64,000 bases of DNA, taken from Mesostigma viride. Taxonomy: Eukaryota > Streptophyta > Mesostigmatophyceae > Mesostigmatales > Mesostigmataceae. This document shows, piece after piece, positions 37,624 through 47,785 of this stretch; the first letter of the stretch is position 1; the number at the start of each line of letters is the position of its first letter. The notes beneath the pieces were generated by a model. That model saw only the letters and a list, made by a program, of their open reading frames with translations, searched no databases and was not told where the DNA came from. The stretch is from NCBI GenBank assembly GCA_009746045.1, contig RPFO01000300.1, positions 1-64,000 on the forward strand, given 5' to 3'. Position numbers and translations under genes: made by a program.

Positions 37624-38047
37624 CGGGCCTCGCTGTCCTAGCGGCGACGACGGCTTCGGCGCATTGGTCGGCGACGGTCGCTCGCGTCGCGAGCCTTTGG
37701 GACTCCCAGAACCGCCAAAAGGACGCCACGGCGCAGATGTCGTCCGTGACGGCGTTGTAGTTGTCGCGGGAGTGGTACCTCCTCAAAATCTCCTCGAACC
37801 CGTCCTCGAAGGACGCGGTCGCTATGAGAGCTCGCGTCACATACGTCACGAGGTCGACGGGCGTCGAGCACGTGCGGCAGAGATACTTGAGCATCAGATC
37901 GGCGCCGTCCAGAGGCGAGACGCCGACCCGATCGCACGCGAGCGCGAAGTCCGGGACCCCTCTCTCTCGGACTCTGGACACGTGGCGGAAACGAGGGCGA
38001 CAAGAAGCGCAGACGGAGCGACGGATACAGGACCCGTCACATGTCAT
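37544..38047 (-). CDS. Zinc-binding hypothetical protein
   Basis: 167 residues from the ATG at 38047. Cys clusters: CDGSC, SVCASCRPRF and LKYLCRTCSTPVD, enough for two zinc sites. The C-terminal half is helical. Unidentified. Confidence 0.65.
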   Translation of the reverse strand: MTCDGSCIRRSVCASCRPRFRHVSRVRERGVPDFALACDRVGVSPLDGADLMLKYLCRTCSTPVDLVTYVTRALIATASFEDGFEEILRRYHSRDNYNAVTDDICAVASFWRFWESQRLATRATVADQCAEAVVAARTARPVTSLARLCVPRLSTADLAAARMYGLA

Positions 38048-38100
38048 ATCGGGCTCCTCGCGAGAAGCGCGGATGTTCGCGCGGATAAAAAGAACGAACC

Positions 38101-38106
38101 GTATAG
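38101..38106 (+). promoter_or_regulatory. GTATAG box before the coiled-coil gene
   Basis: Lies 19 bases upstream of the ATG at 38125, in a short AT-rich spacer. Confidence 0.4.
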
Positions 38107-38124
38107 TAATACCCCTCACGCATT

Positions 38125-41100
38125 ATGATGCACACTTGGTTCCGACCCTCGGACGACTTCCTCATCGGAGGGGTCGTCAACGGGGTGCGCGCTTATGACC
38201 CTTGGCACCGTCCGTCCGATCTGGACATGATCAAGAGCGAGGAGGTCGACGTCGCGGATTCCGATGACGACGCGCACAAGTCCGTCGTGGCCGGCATGAC
38301 CTCGCGCAACAAACTAACCGAAGAAGAACGTGTCAAAATTGCGATCGCAGCCGCGACTGTGGAGTACAAGAAACAGCTCGACGAAATGGAGCGAAAATAT
38401 CGCGTTCAATTGCTCGAACTGGAAACTAATCAGCGTACGAAAATAGAGGGAGATGTCAGCGCTGAGCGAGAAAGAGTCACGAATAAATTCAAAGAAGAAA
38501 AGGAGCAATTGTTGAATGAGTTCAAACAGCGATTAGACGAGGCCAGGTCCGAAACCGCTCGAACCGCTGAAAAACTGAATCGTTTGAAAGAGAGTAACAA
38601 AGAGTTTCTTCAGCGCGTTCGTTTGGATATGGATTCAAAAACCGCCGAAATCGCGCGTCTCAACGATGCCATGTCATCGCTAAACACGGAGAAGACATCT
38701 CTCGAGAACCGCATTGCCGAACTGGTGTTGCAAGCGGCCAACGGAGGGAAAGCCGCGTCGGAAGCGAGGACTGAGAGGGATGTGTTACAACAACAGTTGG
38801 AAGACGTCAAAAATCGTCTAAGCGAGGAAACGGCGAGTGGCCACCGACTCCGAGAAGAACTAGAGACGACGCAACGAGCGGGGGAGGATTTGGTTAATTC
38901 GCTCAAAAGAGAACTCGAGGACGCCCAGGACGCCGCACAAACTGCTTACAACCGAGATATAGGACGTCTATTGAATGAGCTGACAACATTGCATGTCCGA
39001 AAAACGGAATCAGAAGAGGGTGCCAAAACAACTATCAACAACATGATAGAGGAAAAGAAACAAGAGATCGAAGAACTTCGAGCCACGCACGAGCGCATAA
39101 TGAGAGAACGAGAGGCTAGTTACGAAACAACCATCCGTCAAATCGAGGAGAGGAACCGCGAGGCGTCGGACCAGGCGGCCGCGTTGGAGACCGAGCTGCG
39201 AGATGAGATTGGTAGGCTTGGGGAGTTGAGCAACGACATGAAAGATACCATACAAACCATGATTCAACGACACGCGGAAGAAACAACGATAACAACGAAT
39301 GAGATCAACCGTCTCAAGGATAAGTTAACTACGATCGAAGCGGAGAAGCAATCACTTCAAGAGCATATCGACCAAATGAATGACCAAGCATTGTCGAGCG
39401 CATATGACGGAAGTGAAATGGAACGCACGCTTGCCGTTCTGAGAGGAAAGATCGCTGAATCCGATAAACACCGAGAATTGTTATATCAGAACGAACAGGC
39501 GTTATTGTCGCAGACAGCAGAGTTACAGGAGAAATTGAGCGAGGTTAAGAGCGAACTCGAAGCCCGCGTGTCCGCACACAAAGCGGAGGTGAGGAGCGTA
39601 CTCGATAGTCAAACGCTAACACTTCAACAAAAGGAGCAGGAGATGGAACGTTTACGCGAAGACAAGGATGCGCTGTCACAACAGCACGCGGACGTGACCA
39701 GTGAATTGGGGAAGGCCCGCGCAGAGTATGACAAACTCCGAGAGACGCACGCGGCCGAGTTGCGAAGAGTCCGGGAGGAGGCCGAGGAACAGGCGCGCGC
39801 CGCGAGAAAGGAAGTATCATCTGTTCGCGAAGAGCAAGAACGAACCGCGCAACTGCATCGAGATCTGGAAACTCAATTAGCGACTCTGCGCAACGAAACG
39901 GCATCTGCAAACGAGGCTTGGGAGGCGCGGATTAGTGATGAGATGCGCAAGGCTGAAAAGTTAATGGAGTCACTGACTTCTCGCGAAACAAGTCTCGGAG
40001 AGATGGTCGCGTCAAATGAAAAACTCGCGAAAAGGATCACGGACCTCGAGGCCGAAAAATCGGAGATTGCAAAAAAGGAGAAAGCCTTGCACGAAGAGAA
40101 AGCGGGGTTGAACGACGACATCACACGCATGACCGAAGAGGCATTAAGGAATCGCGAAGCGCTCGCCAGCGCCGAGGCCCATCGAGATTCGCTTTCGCTT
40201 CAAATAAAAGAAATTTCCCAAAAAATGGCTTCTTTACAAGGCACCCAAAACGGATCTCAAGAAATCATCAAAAACATGTCACAAAGTGCACTAGATGCGA
40301 TAAAAAAACTGAGAATAAAGATGAAAGGTCTCGAAGAGGAGCGCGATAGATTGGTAAAATCGGAACATACACTCCGAGAGAAAAATGTCAGCCTGCAGGT
40401 AGATATAGACGAGGCCGTCCAACGCGTGGACAAATTAGAATACGATCTAAAAAAGACTAGAAGGGTTGCGGAAGCGATCATCGATGCCGAAATGACGGAA
40501 TTGGACAAAGCGTCCAATCGGATAGGGGATCTCGAAAAAGCTGTAAATACCGTGAACGATCTGTTTACCAAGTTCCCCGATTCAACAACAGTGTGGGGAG
40601 ACCTCGTCGAAACAGAGGCGTTAATCCGAGGCGTTGAAATGATACGGAATGATCCAAATCATAAGTTAAAAACTACAAAGGGTCTGTATAATAATCTGCT
40701 AGAACACCGCAACAAATTAACAAACCGCATGAAAAAGACGCTGAGAGATCATTTCTCGGGAAGCAGATCAAAAGACAAAAATACGTTAAGCAAGACAGGA
40801 TCGGTACTGAAGACTTTGGCAGCTGTGGGCATTCCGTTATTGCAATTGACTGTGCCCGGATTAAGGGCCCTATCCGAGCAAACACCCATAGAACCGATCG
40901 CGACCGGACTCTCTAACGCGATGTCTTTGTGGAATCAGATACCATATCCGCTGATACCAACTTTACCCAACCCGCCCACGCCCACGGTCGACAAAGGAAA
41001 AGGTCTGGACATGCCCACTACGCCGGCTTCCACTTCTCAGACGATCAATCCTCTATTTGCGCAACTTGCGAACGTCCCCGAATACGATATCCCGCAACAA

Positions 41101-41724
41101 GTTCGCGATCGGATCCCGCAATGGGTCATAACGGGACGCGTGCCATTGCTAGAGGAGCTGAGAGAAAGGGCCATCCGCATCGGCGCCATCACAGGGACAG
41201 CCGATGAAGTGGAAGCGATCCGACTAAAAGACGAGGCCGCGGCCGCGGCCCGCAAGCAGTCCGCGAACCCCGGCTCCGGCTCTGGCTCCGGCTCGGGCGC
41301 GTCCTCATCTACTGATCCAGGACCATCTTCTAATGCAATTTCGGGATCGAACGCCTCGTCACCTACCGATCCGGGTGCAACTATCATAACCTTGACCATC
41401 GACCAGGTCGTCGACAGGTATCGAGGGAGTGACCCCTTAGAACTATTAAGATCACAGAACCCGGTGATGAGGGAAGCGGGGCGTCGATTACTCCTCGAGC
41501 AACTCAATAGAACCCCTGCCGATAGAGTGCGCGACGTCGTATACCCCATCATGCAAGCAGCTTTTGACCCCGTGGGTACCATCGGAACAGCTGCCGCGCG
41601 ATATTTCGACCGGAACAACCCTGACGTTGCGGAGATCATACGCGACTATATGCCTCTCTTCAGGCTGATGGGTGGTGCGCCAAACGTGATGAATTTTGTA
41701 AGCGGGCTAACGAATTTCATGTAG
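38125..41724 (+). CDS. Giant coiled-coil protein, 1199 residues
   Basis: N-terminal ~75 residues are globular (MMHTWFRPSDDFLIGGVVNG), then about 800 residues (80-880) of heptad-rich Glu/Lys/Arg/Leu coiled coil, with segments such as ETARTAEKLNRLKESNKEF. A Gly/Pro/Ser linker (GSGSGSGSGASSSTDPGPSS) and a C-terminal domain of ~130 residues follow. It is AT-richer than its neighbours and unbroken by frameshifts, despite its length. In viruses such proteins act as scaffolds, tegument-like layers or factory components; which applies here is unknown. Confidence 0.85.
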   Translation: MMHTWFRPSDDFLIGGVVNGVRAYDPWHRPSDLDMIKSEEVDVADSDDDAHKSVVAGMTSRNKLTEEERVKIAIAAATVEYKKQLDEMERKYRVQLLELETNQRTKIEGDVSAERERVTNKFKEEKEQLLNEFKQRLDEARSETARTAEKLNRLKESNKEFLQRVRLDMDSKTAEIARLNDAMSSLNTEKTSLENRIAELVLQAANGGKAASEARTERDVLQQQLEDVKNRLSEETASGHRLREELETTQRAGEDLVNSLKRELEDAQDAAQTAYNRDIGRLLNELTTLHVRKTESEEGAKTTINNMIEEKKQEIEELRATHERIMREREASYETTIRQIEERNREASDQAAALETELRDEIGRLGELSNDMKDTIQTMIQRHAEETTITTNEINRLKDKLTTIEAEKQSLQEHIDQMNDQALSSAYDGSEMERTLAVLRGKIAESDKHRELLYQNEQALLSQTAELQEKLSEVKSELEARVSAHKAEVRSVLDSQTLTLQQKEQEMERLREDKDALSQQHADVTSELGKARAEYDKLRETHAAELRRVREEAEEQARAARKEVSSVREEQERTAQLHRDLETQLATLRNETASANEAWEARISDEMRKAEKLMESLTSRETSLGEMVASNEKLAKRITDLEAEKSEIAKKEKALHEEKAGLNDDITRMTEEALRNREALASAEAHRDSLSLQIKEISQKMASLQGTQNGSQEIIKNMSQSALDAIKKLRIKMKGLEEERDRLVKSEHTLREKNVSLQVDIDEAVQRVDKLEYDLKKTRRVAEAIIDAEMTELDKASNRIGDLEKAVNTVNDLFTKFPDSTTVWGDLVETEALIRGVEMIRNDPNHKLKTTKGLYNNLLEHRNKLTNRMKKTLRDHFSGSRSKDKNTLSKTGSVLKTLAAVGIPLLQLTVPGLRALSEQTPIEPIATGLSNAMSLWNQIPYPLIPTLPNPPTPTVDKGKGLDMPTTPASTSQTINPLFAQLANVPEYDIPQQVRDRIPQWVITGRVPLLEELRERAIRIGAITGTADEVEAIRLKDEAAAAARKQSANPGSGSGSGSGASSSTDPGPSSNAISGSNASSPTDPGATIITLTIDQVVDRYRGSDPLELLRSQNPVMREAGRRLLLEQLNRTPADRVRDVVYPIMQAAFDPVGTIGTAAARYFDRNNPDVAEIIRDYMPLFRLMGGAPNVMNFVSGLTNFM

Positions 41725-42845
41725 CAAACAATTTACTTCCTTTGCCGTCGTGTACGCGCTCAACCCGATGCGGACCGTGCCCATCTCCAGTTTCCTCGGC
41801 AGTCCGATGGCCTTCAGCGTCTCGCTGCGCCGCTTCAGATGACACGCCGACCCGGTCGAGATCGCGATCCCCCGTTTCGCCAACCGGGCGACGAGTGCGC
41901 GCGAACTGCGAACGGGCAGAGCGGCGCTCACGAGGTTCGGCAGGCGCCACTTCTCGTCCTTCGGCCCGTGGACGACCGCGCCCGTCTTCTCCAGATCCGC
42001 CACGAGGCGTCCTCTCAGAGCCCGGATGCGCGCCACGTCCCTCCTCTCGTGGCGGCGGTTGACGCGCACGGCCTCCGCGAGCGCCGCGATCAGTGGCGGC
42101 GACTCCGTCCCGGGCCGCACGGCCCTCTCCTGTCCCCCGCCGTACGTGAGAGGGGCCAGACACGAAGGAGACTTGCGGAGGACCAGCGCGCCCACGCCCT
42201 TGACCGAATGGATCTTGTGGCCGGACACGACGAAGCTGTCCAGGCATCGAAACCCTTGAGCGGGAACTTACCGGCCGCCTGCGTGGTGTCCGAGTGGAAA
42301 TGGACGCGATCCCCGATGACACGCCGGATGGCGCACAGATCCTGGATCGTGCCGATCTCGTTGTTAGCGTACATGATGCTTGCGAGCTTCACGCGCGATC
42401 CGTACTTGTCGACGGCCTCCCGGAGCGCCTCCATCTTCACGAACCCCTCCGCGTCCACGGGCAGCCGCACGATCGTGATCTTGTCCCCGTGTTCCTTCTT
42501 CAGATGCTCCAACGGCTTGATGCCCGCCGGGTGCTCGATCGCCGACGTCAGCACGACGCCCTCGAACCCGTGTTTCTCCATGACGCCCTGCAACACGATG
42601 TTCATGCTCTCGGTGGCCCCCGACGTGAACAGGACGGACCGGACGGGGACGCGCAGATCGCGCGCGATGTCGGCCCGCGCCTTCTCGACGAGGGAGCGGG
42701 AAACCTTGCCGATCTCGTGGGAGGAGGACGGGTTACCGTACGTCTCCGCGACCCTGCGAAACACGTCCAACACGCAAGGATGCGGCCGTGTCGTCGAATT
42801 GTTATCCAGATAGATCTCCTTTCTCGCTTTCATGCGCCTTTCCAT
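41707..42845 (-). CDS. Cysteine desulfurase (NifS/IscS-like) (frameshift)
   Basis: PLP enzyme that takes sulfur from cysteine, e.g. for Fe-S clusters or tRNA thiolation. Seen: N-terminal IYLDNNSTTRPHP, FTSGATESMN (PLP phosphate site), YANNEIGTIQDL, FHSDTTQAAGKFPL, SGHKIHSVKGVGAL with the PLP lysine, and STGSACHLKRR with the catalytic cysteine. All key residues are present. The two halves are in different frames, changing near 42240-42260. About 380 residues, typical length. Probably acquired from a cell. The 3' end overlaps the coiled-coil gene by 18 bases. Confidence 0.93.
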
Positions 42846-42941
42846 AGTAGCAGCCACGCAAATAATGTGCGGATACCTTTCCTCGTGTCGTTCCTCTCGT
42901 AGGTTCGTTCGGCGAGACGAGAAAAAGATCCAGGGGATGGG

Positions 42942-42948
42942 TATAAAA
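42942..42948 (+). promoter_or_regulatory. TATAAAA box
   Basis: GGGTATAAAAGC lies 11 bases before the ATG at 42959. The best TATA match in the window. Confidence 0.6.
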
Positions 42949-42958
42949 GCAAGACGAG

Positions 42959-43659
42959 ATGGGTAAGATCGTCGTGAAACCAGACACCAGCGCCGTCGCG
43001 GCCCCCGCCGCTCCCGTCGTCGAGACCAAGTCCCGCAAGAGGACCCGACGGTCCGCGGCCAAGACCGAGGTGGAGAACCTCGACGTCGTCGATATGGGTG
43101 TCATGAAAGAGACCCCGCGCGCCACCACCGCCCCCTCTCCCTCCCCCGCGCCCGCACTCGGGTCGGACGTGGAACCCTTCTCGATCCCCAACACGCTGGC
43201 GGAGAGCCACATCGCATTTCTCCGGAGGAAGGCGGACGGCACCGTCCACGTCGGCGCGCTGCTGTCCGCTCTTGGGGCAAAGTCCGAGGACGTGTTCGGG
43301 ACGGACTCTTCCTGGATCGCGCCCGAGGCGGTCGTGAAGGCGATGAAGAGCGACAAGCGCATGCGTCCGTTGCACGAGGCGTTCTCGGAGTCGATCGCCG
43401 TGCTCGAAGATCTGGAGGCGGACAAGGAGAACGACGTCCCGTTCCGCTGCGTCGACTTCTTGAAGGCCCGATACGGCCACGGAAACTTCGACGCCACGCA
43501 CCTGATCCAGTTCGGGGGGCGGTGTACAAGGAGTACAAGAAGACGCACGGAACCGAACCCCCCACCCGCGAAAACAATGGGTACAAACTGTACTTCCGAC
43601 GGGACATCCCCGTCATGCAGAGGGCCTTTGACGAGTGGCCTCAGCGACTGCTCGGTTGA
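42959..43659 (+). CDS. Hypothetical protein with basic N-terminus (frameshift)
   Basis: About 233 residues. A Lys/Arg segment (KSRKRTRRSAAK) and an acidic/Pro-Ser linker precede a globular domain with FLRRKADGTVHVGALLSALG. A frame change near 43520, in a GGGGGG run, continues into AVYKEYKKTHGTEPPTRENN, YKLYFRRDIPV and FDEWPQRLLG before a stop at 43657-43659. Without it, the reading frame becomes low-quality Arg/Thr/Ser sequence. Family unknown. Confidence 0.65.
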
Positions 43660-43749
43660 TCGATCCTATCCTACCGTGAAATGAGAAAACATGCGTTCCG
43701 ACGTGAACGAACCTCTAATTTTATTCATGAATATGTAATAATAAAGAAC

Positions 43750-44079
43750 ATGGTCGGACTCCTCCCATTACTCACACTCGTTTCCGGCGCGGTCGGGATC
43801 GGCGGCGCGTCCGCCGCGTGGCACTTGGATAGTAGGAGTCGAGACGCGCCGCGGATCCTCCGAGAGATGGAACTCCGCGAACGTAAAGAAGGCACGACGC
43901 CTCGGTCGCAGATGGAGAGGGACGAAGGGATCCGATCCGCGCAGGAGGAGTTTGATAGGAAGCGAGCGACGTCCGTGACGATCGCGATCGCCGCCTTTTC
44001 GATATGCGCTGTCACCGGATACCTGTATTGGTACCAGAAGCACGGACCTCGCGCTCCCGCGTACGCGGGCTGGACTTAA
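43750..44079 (+). CDS. Two-TM membrane protein
   Basis: 109 residues from the ATG at 43750. TM segments at about 2-22 (LLPLLTLVSGAVGIGGASAA) and 77-96 (TIAIAAFSICAVTGYLYWY), with a charged Arg/Glu helix between them. Preceded by AATAATAAAG. Its 3' end overlaps the convergent gene by 68 bases. Confidence 0.65.
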   Translation: MVGLLPLLTLVSGAVGIGGASAAWHLDSRSRDAPRILREMELRERKEGTTPRSQMERDEGIRSAQEEFDRKRATSVTIAIAAFSICAVTGYLYWYQKHGPRAPAYAGWT

Positions 44080-44377
44080 CGACGGAACGCGGACCATGCG
44101 CCACGAAGGCGGCGAACCCGATGACAGACGCGCCCGCCATCTTGGCGTACCTCTTCCCGCCGGTGGCGGTGCTCGGGAACATGCCGGCGATCAGAGAGTC
44201 GGTCGCCGTGAACACGCTCAGACCCATCATGACCGCGAGCGTGACGGCGAACATGGGCGCGAGCTTGCCGTCCTCGCGCACGAACCCGACCTTCTTGGCG
44301 GTCGCGGAGGCGGCGTCTCCGACGGACTCGGTGACCTTGTTGGCGACGTCCACGGGTGCGGTGATCACGCTCGCCAT
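44012..44377 (-). CDS. Membrane protein with one or two TM segments
   Basis: 121 residues. TM-like stretches at about 41-60 (MFAVTLAVMMGLSVFTA) and 80-93 (MAGASVIGFAAFVA); basic tail. GTATATC lies 12-18 bases upstream. No family recognised. Confidence 0.6.
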   Translation of the reverse strand: MASVITAPVDVANKVTESVGDAASATAKKVGFVREDGKLAPMFAVTLAVMMGLSVFTATDSLIAGMFPSTATGGKRYAKMAGASVIGFAAFVAHGPRSVVKSSPRTREREVRASGTNTGIR

Positions 44378-44418
44378 CCGGAATGCGATATACTAACTCC
44401 TTCGACTTTTTTTTCGTC

Positions 44419-44747
44419 TCACACGAGCAGGGCCACGTAGTAGCTGCCGTACAAGACCGCGGCCATGACGAGGACGTTGAACCACCCGATGGCCGTCTTC
44501 AGACCCGACATCCCGCCCTTGAGGAAGTTGTCGGTCATCGACACACACACGGCGCCGCGAGCGCGCCCATGTTCAAGCCGTACCGCTCGCTCTTCACCTT
44601 CTCGCGCGCCTTGGCCCCCATGAGCGGGAACGCCAGGATCAGGGCGTAGGTGAAACTCTGCATCCGCAGGATGTGCATGGCGTCCTGGGTGAGATCGCCT
44701 GGCGTCAGCAGAGCCTTGAAGCCGGAGAGGATTTCGGATCCGGACAT
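44419..44747 (-). CDS. Two-TM membrane protein (frameshift)
   Basis: About 109 residues. Starts MSGSEILSGFKALLTPGDL behind GTATACC. First TM-like segment FTYALILAFPLMG; after a frame change near 44550 the second is WFNVLVMAAVLYGSYYVALLV at the C-terminus. Unidentified. Confidence 0.6.
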
Positions 44748-44786
44748 GGTATACACGGTACAGCGAAAAAAAAAACTCGGATAGGT

Positions 44787-46384
44787 ATGGCGCACGTAAC
44801 GACAGACAGGCGAATCCACGACGGAAGCGTGCGATACGCCAGCGAGCCTCACAGACGCTTTTGCGAGGAAGGGGCGGCGTTCGATCACAAACCGTCGGTC
44901 GTCCATCGCACGATCTCCGCGCACTACCCGAGATTAGAATCCCGTCACAGCGCGGTCGAGCCCGTGAGTCTCGCACGTCGTCCGTCGTGGATGCCGGAAA
45001 GGGAGAACTCGATCGCGATCCATACGTTCACGCACGACCTCCTGGATCCGATGCTGTCCACCTTGACGGGGTACTCGCGAGGCAGCTTTTGGGATTTGGT
45101 CGACGAGAAATGGTTCCGCGATTGTCTGGAGTACCTGCGGACCGCCCCGCAGCTGACCTCATCGATCTCGTCAACTACACGTACGACGCACACCTGTTCA
45201 CGAACGAGGACAAGAGCACGTACCTCCGACGCCTCATGAGCGAGAGGGAGAGGGAGAAGGATTACGCCGAGTCGGGACGTCCCATCCCTTTCCATCGCAA
45301 CACCAACCCGACCTGGACGACTCTCGTGCGCATGATCATGGAAGGGTCCGATATCGACCCTCGCGAGACGTGCGATCGGCCCGGCGACGTGGGCGAGCTC
45401 CGCGCCGCCCTAGAAACGCACCTCGCGGAACGCGAGAAGGATCCAGGTGTCGATCTTGTCGTGGACAGGGCCCTCCGGAACCGACTTACAAACTTGTCCA
45501 CGTGGAAAGAGGTGATCGACACCATCGCGACGCTGGACCACAGGCTGATGGACATCCTCTACATGTTGGCGAAGTGGGTGCACCGATACCTGAAAACGTC
45601 TTTCATGAGGGACGTCGCCATACGGTACAAGGAGGACTTTCATAAGATCCTGAGCGACATCCCCGTCGTCACACGAGAAATGATCGTGTACCGAGGCGTG
45701 TCCAACGACTATTACCGACACGGGGAATCCGCCTTTCATACGTCGGATGTGTACAAAAACCTGCACCCCGTGTCGACGTCCGTCGACCCGAGCCAGTCGA
45801 TTCGGTTCATGACCGCGATGACGAGCTGGGGGAGCGAGAGGACGCCGGACTGCTGCTTCAAGATCATCCACCTCATGCCGGGGACCCCTGCCTTGTGCGT
45901 ATGGCCTATCGCGGCCGAACCCGAACAGGCGGAAATCTTGTTGCCCCCGGGCGTGGTATACCAGATCAAGTCGCATACCAGGAGGCCGATGCTGGCCAAA
46001 GTCCCCGAGTTCACGCCGAACAAGGCGGTACGAGACGAGGTCTGTTGGGACCGCGTCGTGAAAAGAGCCAAGAGAGGGGGCCACCACGATCCGTACATCG
46101 ATCGATGGGTCTCGGAAATCTACGTGGACGGGTCGGAGCTCGCCGCGAAGAAGAGGAAGCGGGAGTCGGACCACTCGTCGCGAGGAAGCGGAGGCGGTCC
46201 TTCCGCGAGACGCGACGACCCTCCTCCGCGTCCGAAAGAGATCGAGCGGGGTTCCGAACCGTACGCAACGCCGAAACCGGTCGAACGAACTTTGGAGAAG
46301 ACCAAGAAAGCGCGAGTGGCTAAGAAGGACAGTGCACCGCCCCCCGGGAAACCGACGTGGACGGGATTGCGCGGACGTATGTGA
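44787..46384 (+). CDS. ADP-ribosyltransferase-like protein, R-S-E type (frameshift)
   Basis: About 532 residues. The catalytic-type domain (about residues 285-400) shows MIVYRGVSNDYY (Arg), HPVSTSVDPSQSIRF (S-T-S) and EPEQAEILLPPGVVY, where the E-x-x-x-E pattern and ILLPPG fit the final strand of arginine-type mono-ADP-ribosyltransferases. An N-terminal ~270 residues of helices and a basic Pro/Ser-rich tail flank it. The frame changes near 45150 (CGCCCCGC). No signal peptide. It may modify host or viral proteins inside the cell; target unknown. Confidence 0.75.
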
Positions 46385-46433
46385 TCGACGGCGACGGTTG
46401 ATAAATAATGTTACGAGAGTGTATGGGAGACGA

Positions 46434-47231
46434 ATGCCCCCGAAAAAGAAGATCGCGACTAGTACTCCGAAGAGACGCGTCGCCCCCAAGCGCAAGGAGC
46501 CCAAGGTCGCGCATCGAAGCACGACGCTCCAGAGGGCGGTGCGGAGGAAAGGTCACGTCGCGCGGGCCGAAGAGGTACCAAAACTGACGGAGGAAGACAA
46601 GGAGGAATGGATTGGATTCATTGAGAACTTGGAAGACCTTCCGAACACTTATGGGGTCACCCACCCTCCTCCCACGACACAACCCATGCGCGACCCCATA
46701 TCCCAAGATCCGGTGTTCACCGATGCGGACGATATACTCGATGTCCCCCCGATCCATTATGACCTGGATATGTTCGGCGCCGATCCGAATTTGTCGTTCG
46801 CTACGCTGACAAACCGTGATTATGAGGTTACTCACCCTTTTTCCCCGACACGACCTATGTACGACCTTATAACTACGCCAGCCGTGGCCGAACCCCTGCC
46901 GAGTGGCATTCCTCCCACGAGGAAACGCGGCAGGTCCAATAACGACCAGTTGGCATTTATGGAGAACGTGCCTAAGAAAAAAAGGAGTGGCGGGAGACAC
47001 GCTGCTCCACGGGTAAAGATTGAAGACGGGGTTTACAATGAAAAGAAGGGGACTAATGAGAAGCAGATTCTCTCCATGTCTCACTCGGAGTGCGGTCGAG
47101 TGTCGGCTCCGCGCTTTATCATTCCCAATGTGTCGGTTCGTGTCGTCCCAGTGATCACAGATCGGACGGCGCGGTCCAGAACGCGTAGGCAAATGTCTTG
47201 GTCGACGCGTCCGCCTCCTTCACGACCGTGA
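46434..47231 (+). CDS. Basic-leader protein, N-terminus similar to SprT-like paralogue 1
   Basis: 265 residues from the ATG at 46434, AT-richer than flanks. The Lys/Arg leader (MPPKKKIATSTPKRRVAPK, then RKGHVARAEEV) resembles that of the SprT-like gene at 34265 (MPSKRKTATPPVKRT, then RKSHIARAGEI). A ~120-residue part with two related units follows (YGVTHPPPTTQPMRDPIS and YEVTHPFSPTRPMYDLIT). There is no metalloprotease domain. The last ~75 bases run antisense through the next gene, so the natural 3' end may be lost. Confidence 0.6.
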   Translation: MPPKKKIATSTPKRRVAPKRKEPKVAHRSTTLQRAVRRKGHVARAEEVPKLTEEDKEEWIGFIENLEDLPNTYGVTHPPPTTQPMRDPISQDPVFTDADDILDVPPIHYDLDMFGADPNLSFATLTNRDYEVTHPFSPTRPMYDLITTPAVAEPLPSGIPPTRKRGRSNNDQLAFMENVPKKKRSGGRHAAPRVKIEDGVYNEKKGTNEKQILSMSHSECGRVSAPRFIIPNVSVRVVPVITDRTARSRTRRQMSWSTRPPPSRP

Positions 47232-47751
47232 TCCCCCACGATCCGCCGTCGAACACCGTGTGTTTCAACGTCCGGGTCGGGAACCGGTCCGCGAAACGGC
47301 CGGAACGGCTCTCGGGCTTGATCGCCTGGAGCCACTTCTTCGAGAAGTACCCGTCATCCAACGCCGTGACGACCTCCTTCTCTCTGGCTTCGGGCGTCGC
47401 GTCGGATTTCTCGGCGCGCGCCGCGTCCTCCGCCATGATGAAGCCGCCGTCGCTCTCCAACACGTACCATTTCGGCAGCTCCTCGTCCTTGAACTCGAAC
47501 GCCAGCTGAAACGGCCCACCGTTGAGTTTGGTCAACACCTTGGCGGCCTCCTCTTTCGGGATCGCGGGAATCTTGTCCTTCGTCACGCTCTCCCCGACGT
47601 ACCATCTAGACCCGAGACAGATCTGCTCCTTCCACTTCGCCTCCTTGCACTCGCCGACCTCCGCCTCCCTCTCCTCCGCGACCTTGTACAGGTACCATCC
47701 GCCGGCTCCGAGTGCCACGCCGAGCGGGAGGAGCAGCAACGCCGCGCTCAT
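47155..47751 (-). CDS. Membrane-anchored hypothetical protein
   Basis: 198 residues. One N-terminal TM helix (AALLLLPLGVALGAGGWYLY) and a polar domain with two Trp-Tyr strands (LGSRWYVGESV, ELPKWYVLESDGG), ending in a strand-rich half. Signal anchor with the domain on one side of a membrane. Unidentified. Confidence 0.7.
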   Translation of the reverse strand: MSAALLLLPLGVALGAGGWYLYKVAEEREAEVGECKEAKWKEQICLGSRWYVGESVTKDKIPAIPKEEAAKVLTKLNGGPFQLAFEFKDEELPKWYVLESDGGFIMAEDAARAEKSDATPEAREKEVVTALDDGYFSKKWLQAIKPESRSGRFADRFPTRTLKHTVFDGGSWGITVVKEADASTKTFAYAFWTAPSDL

Positions 47752-47785
47752 CTTTCACCCTGTCACCGTGTCGCCACAAAATAAA

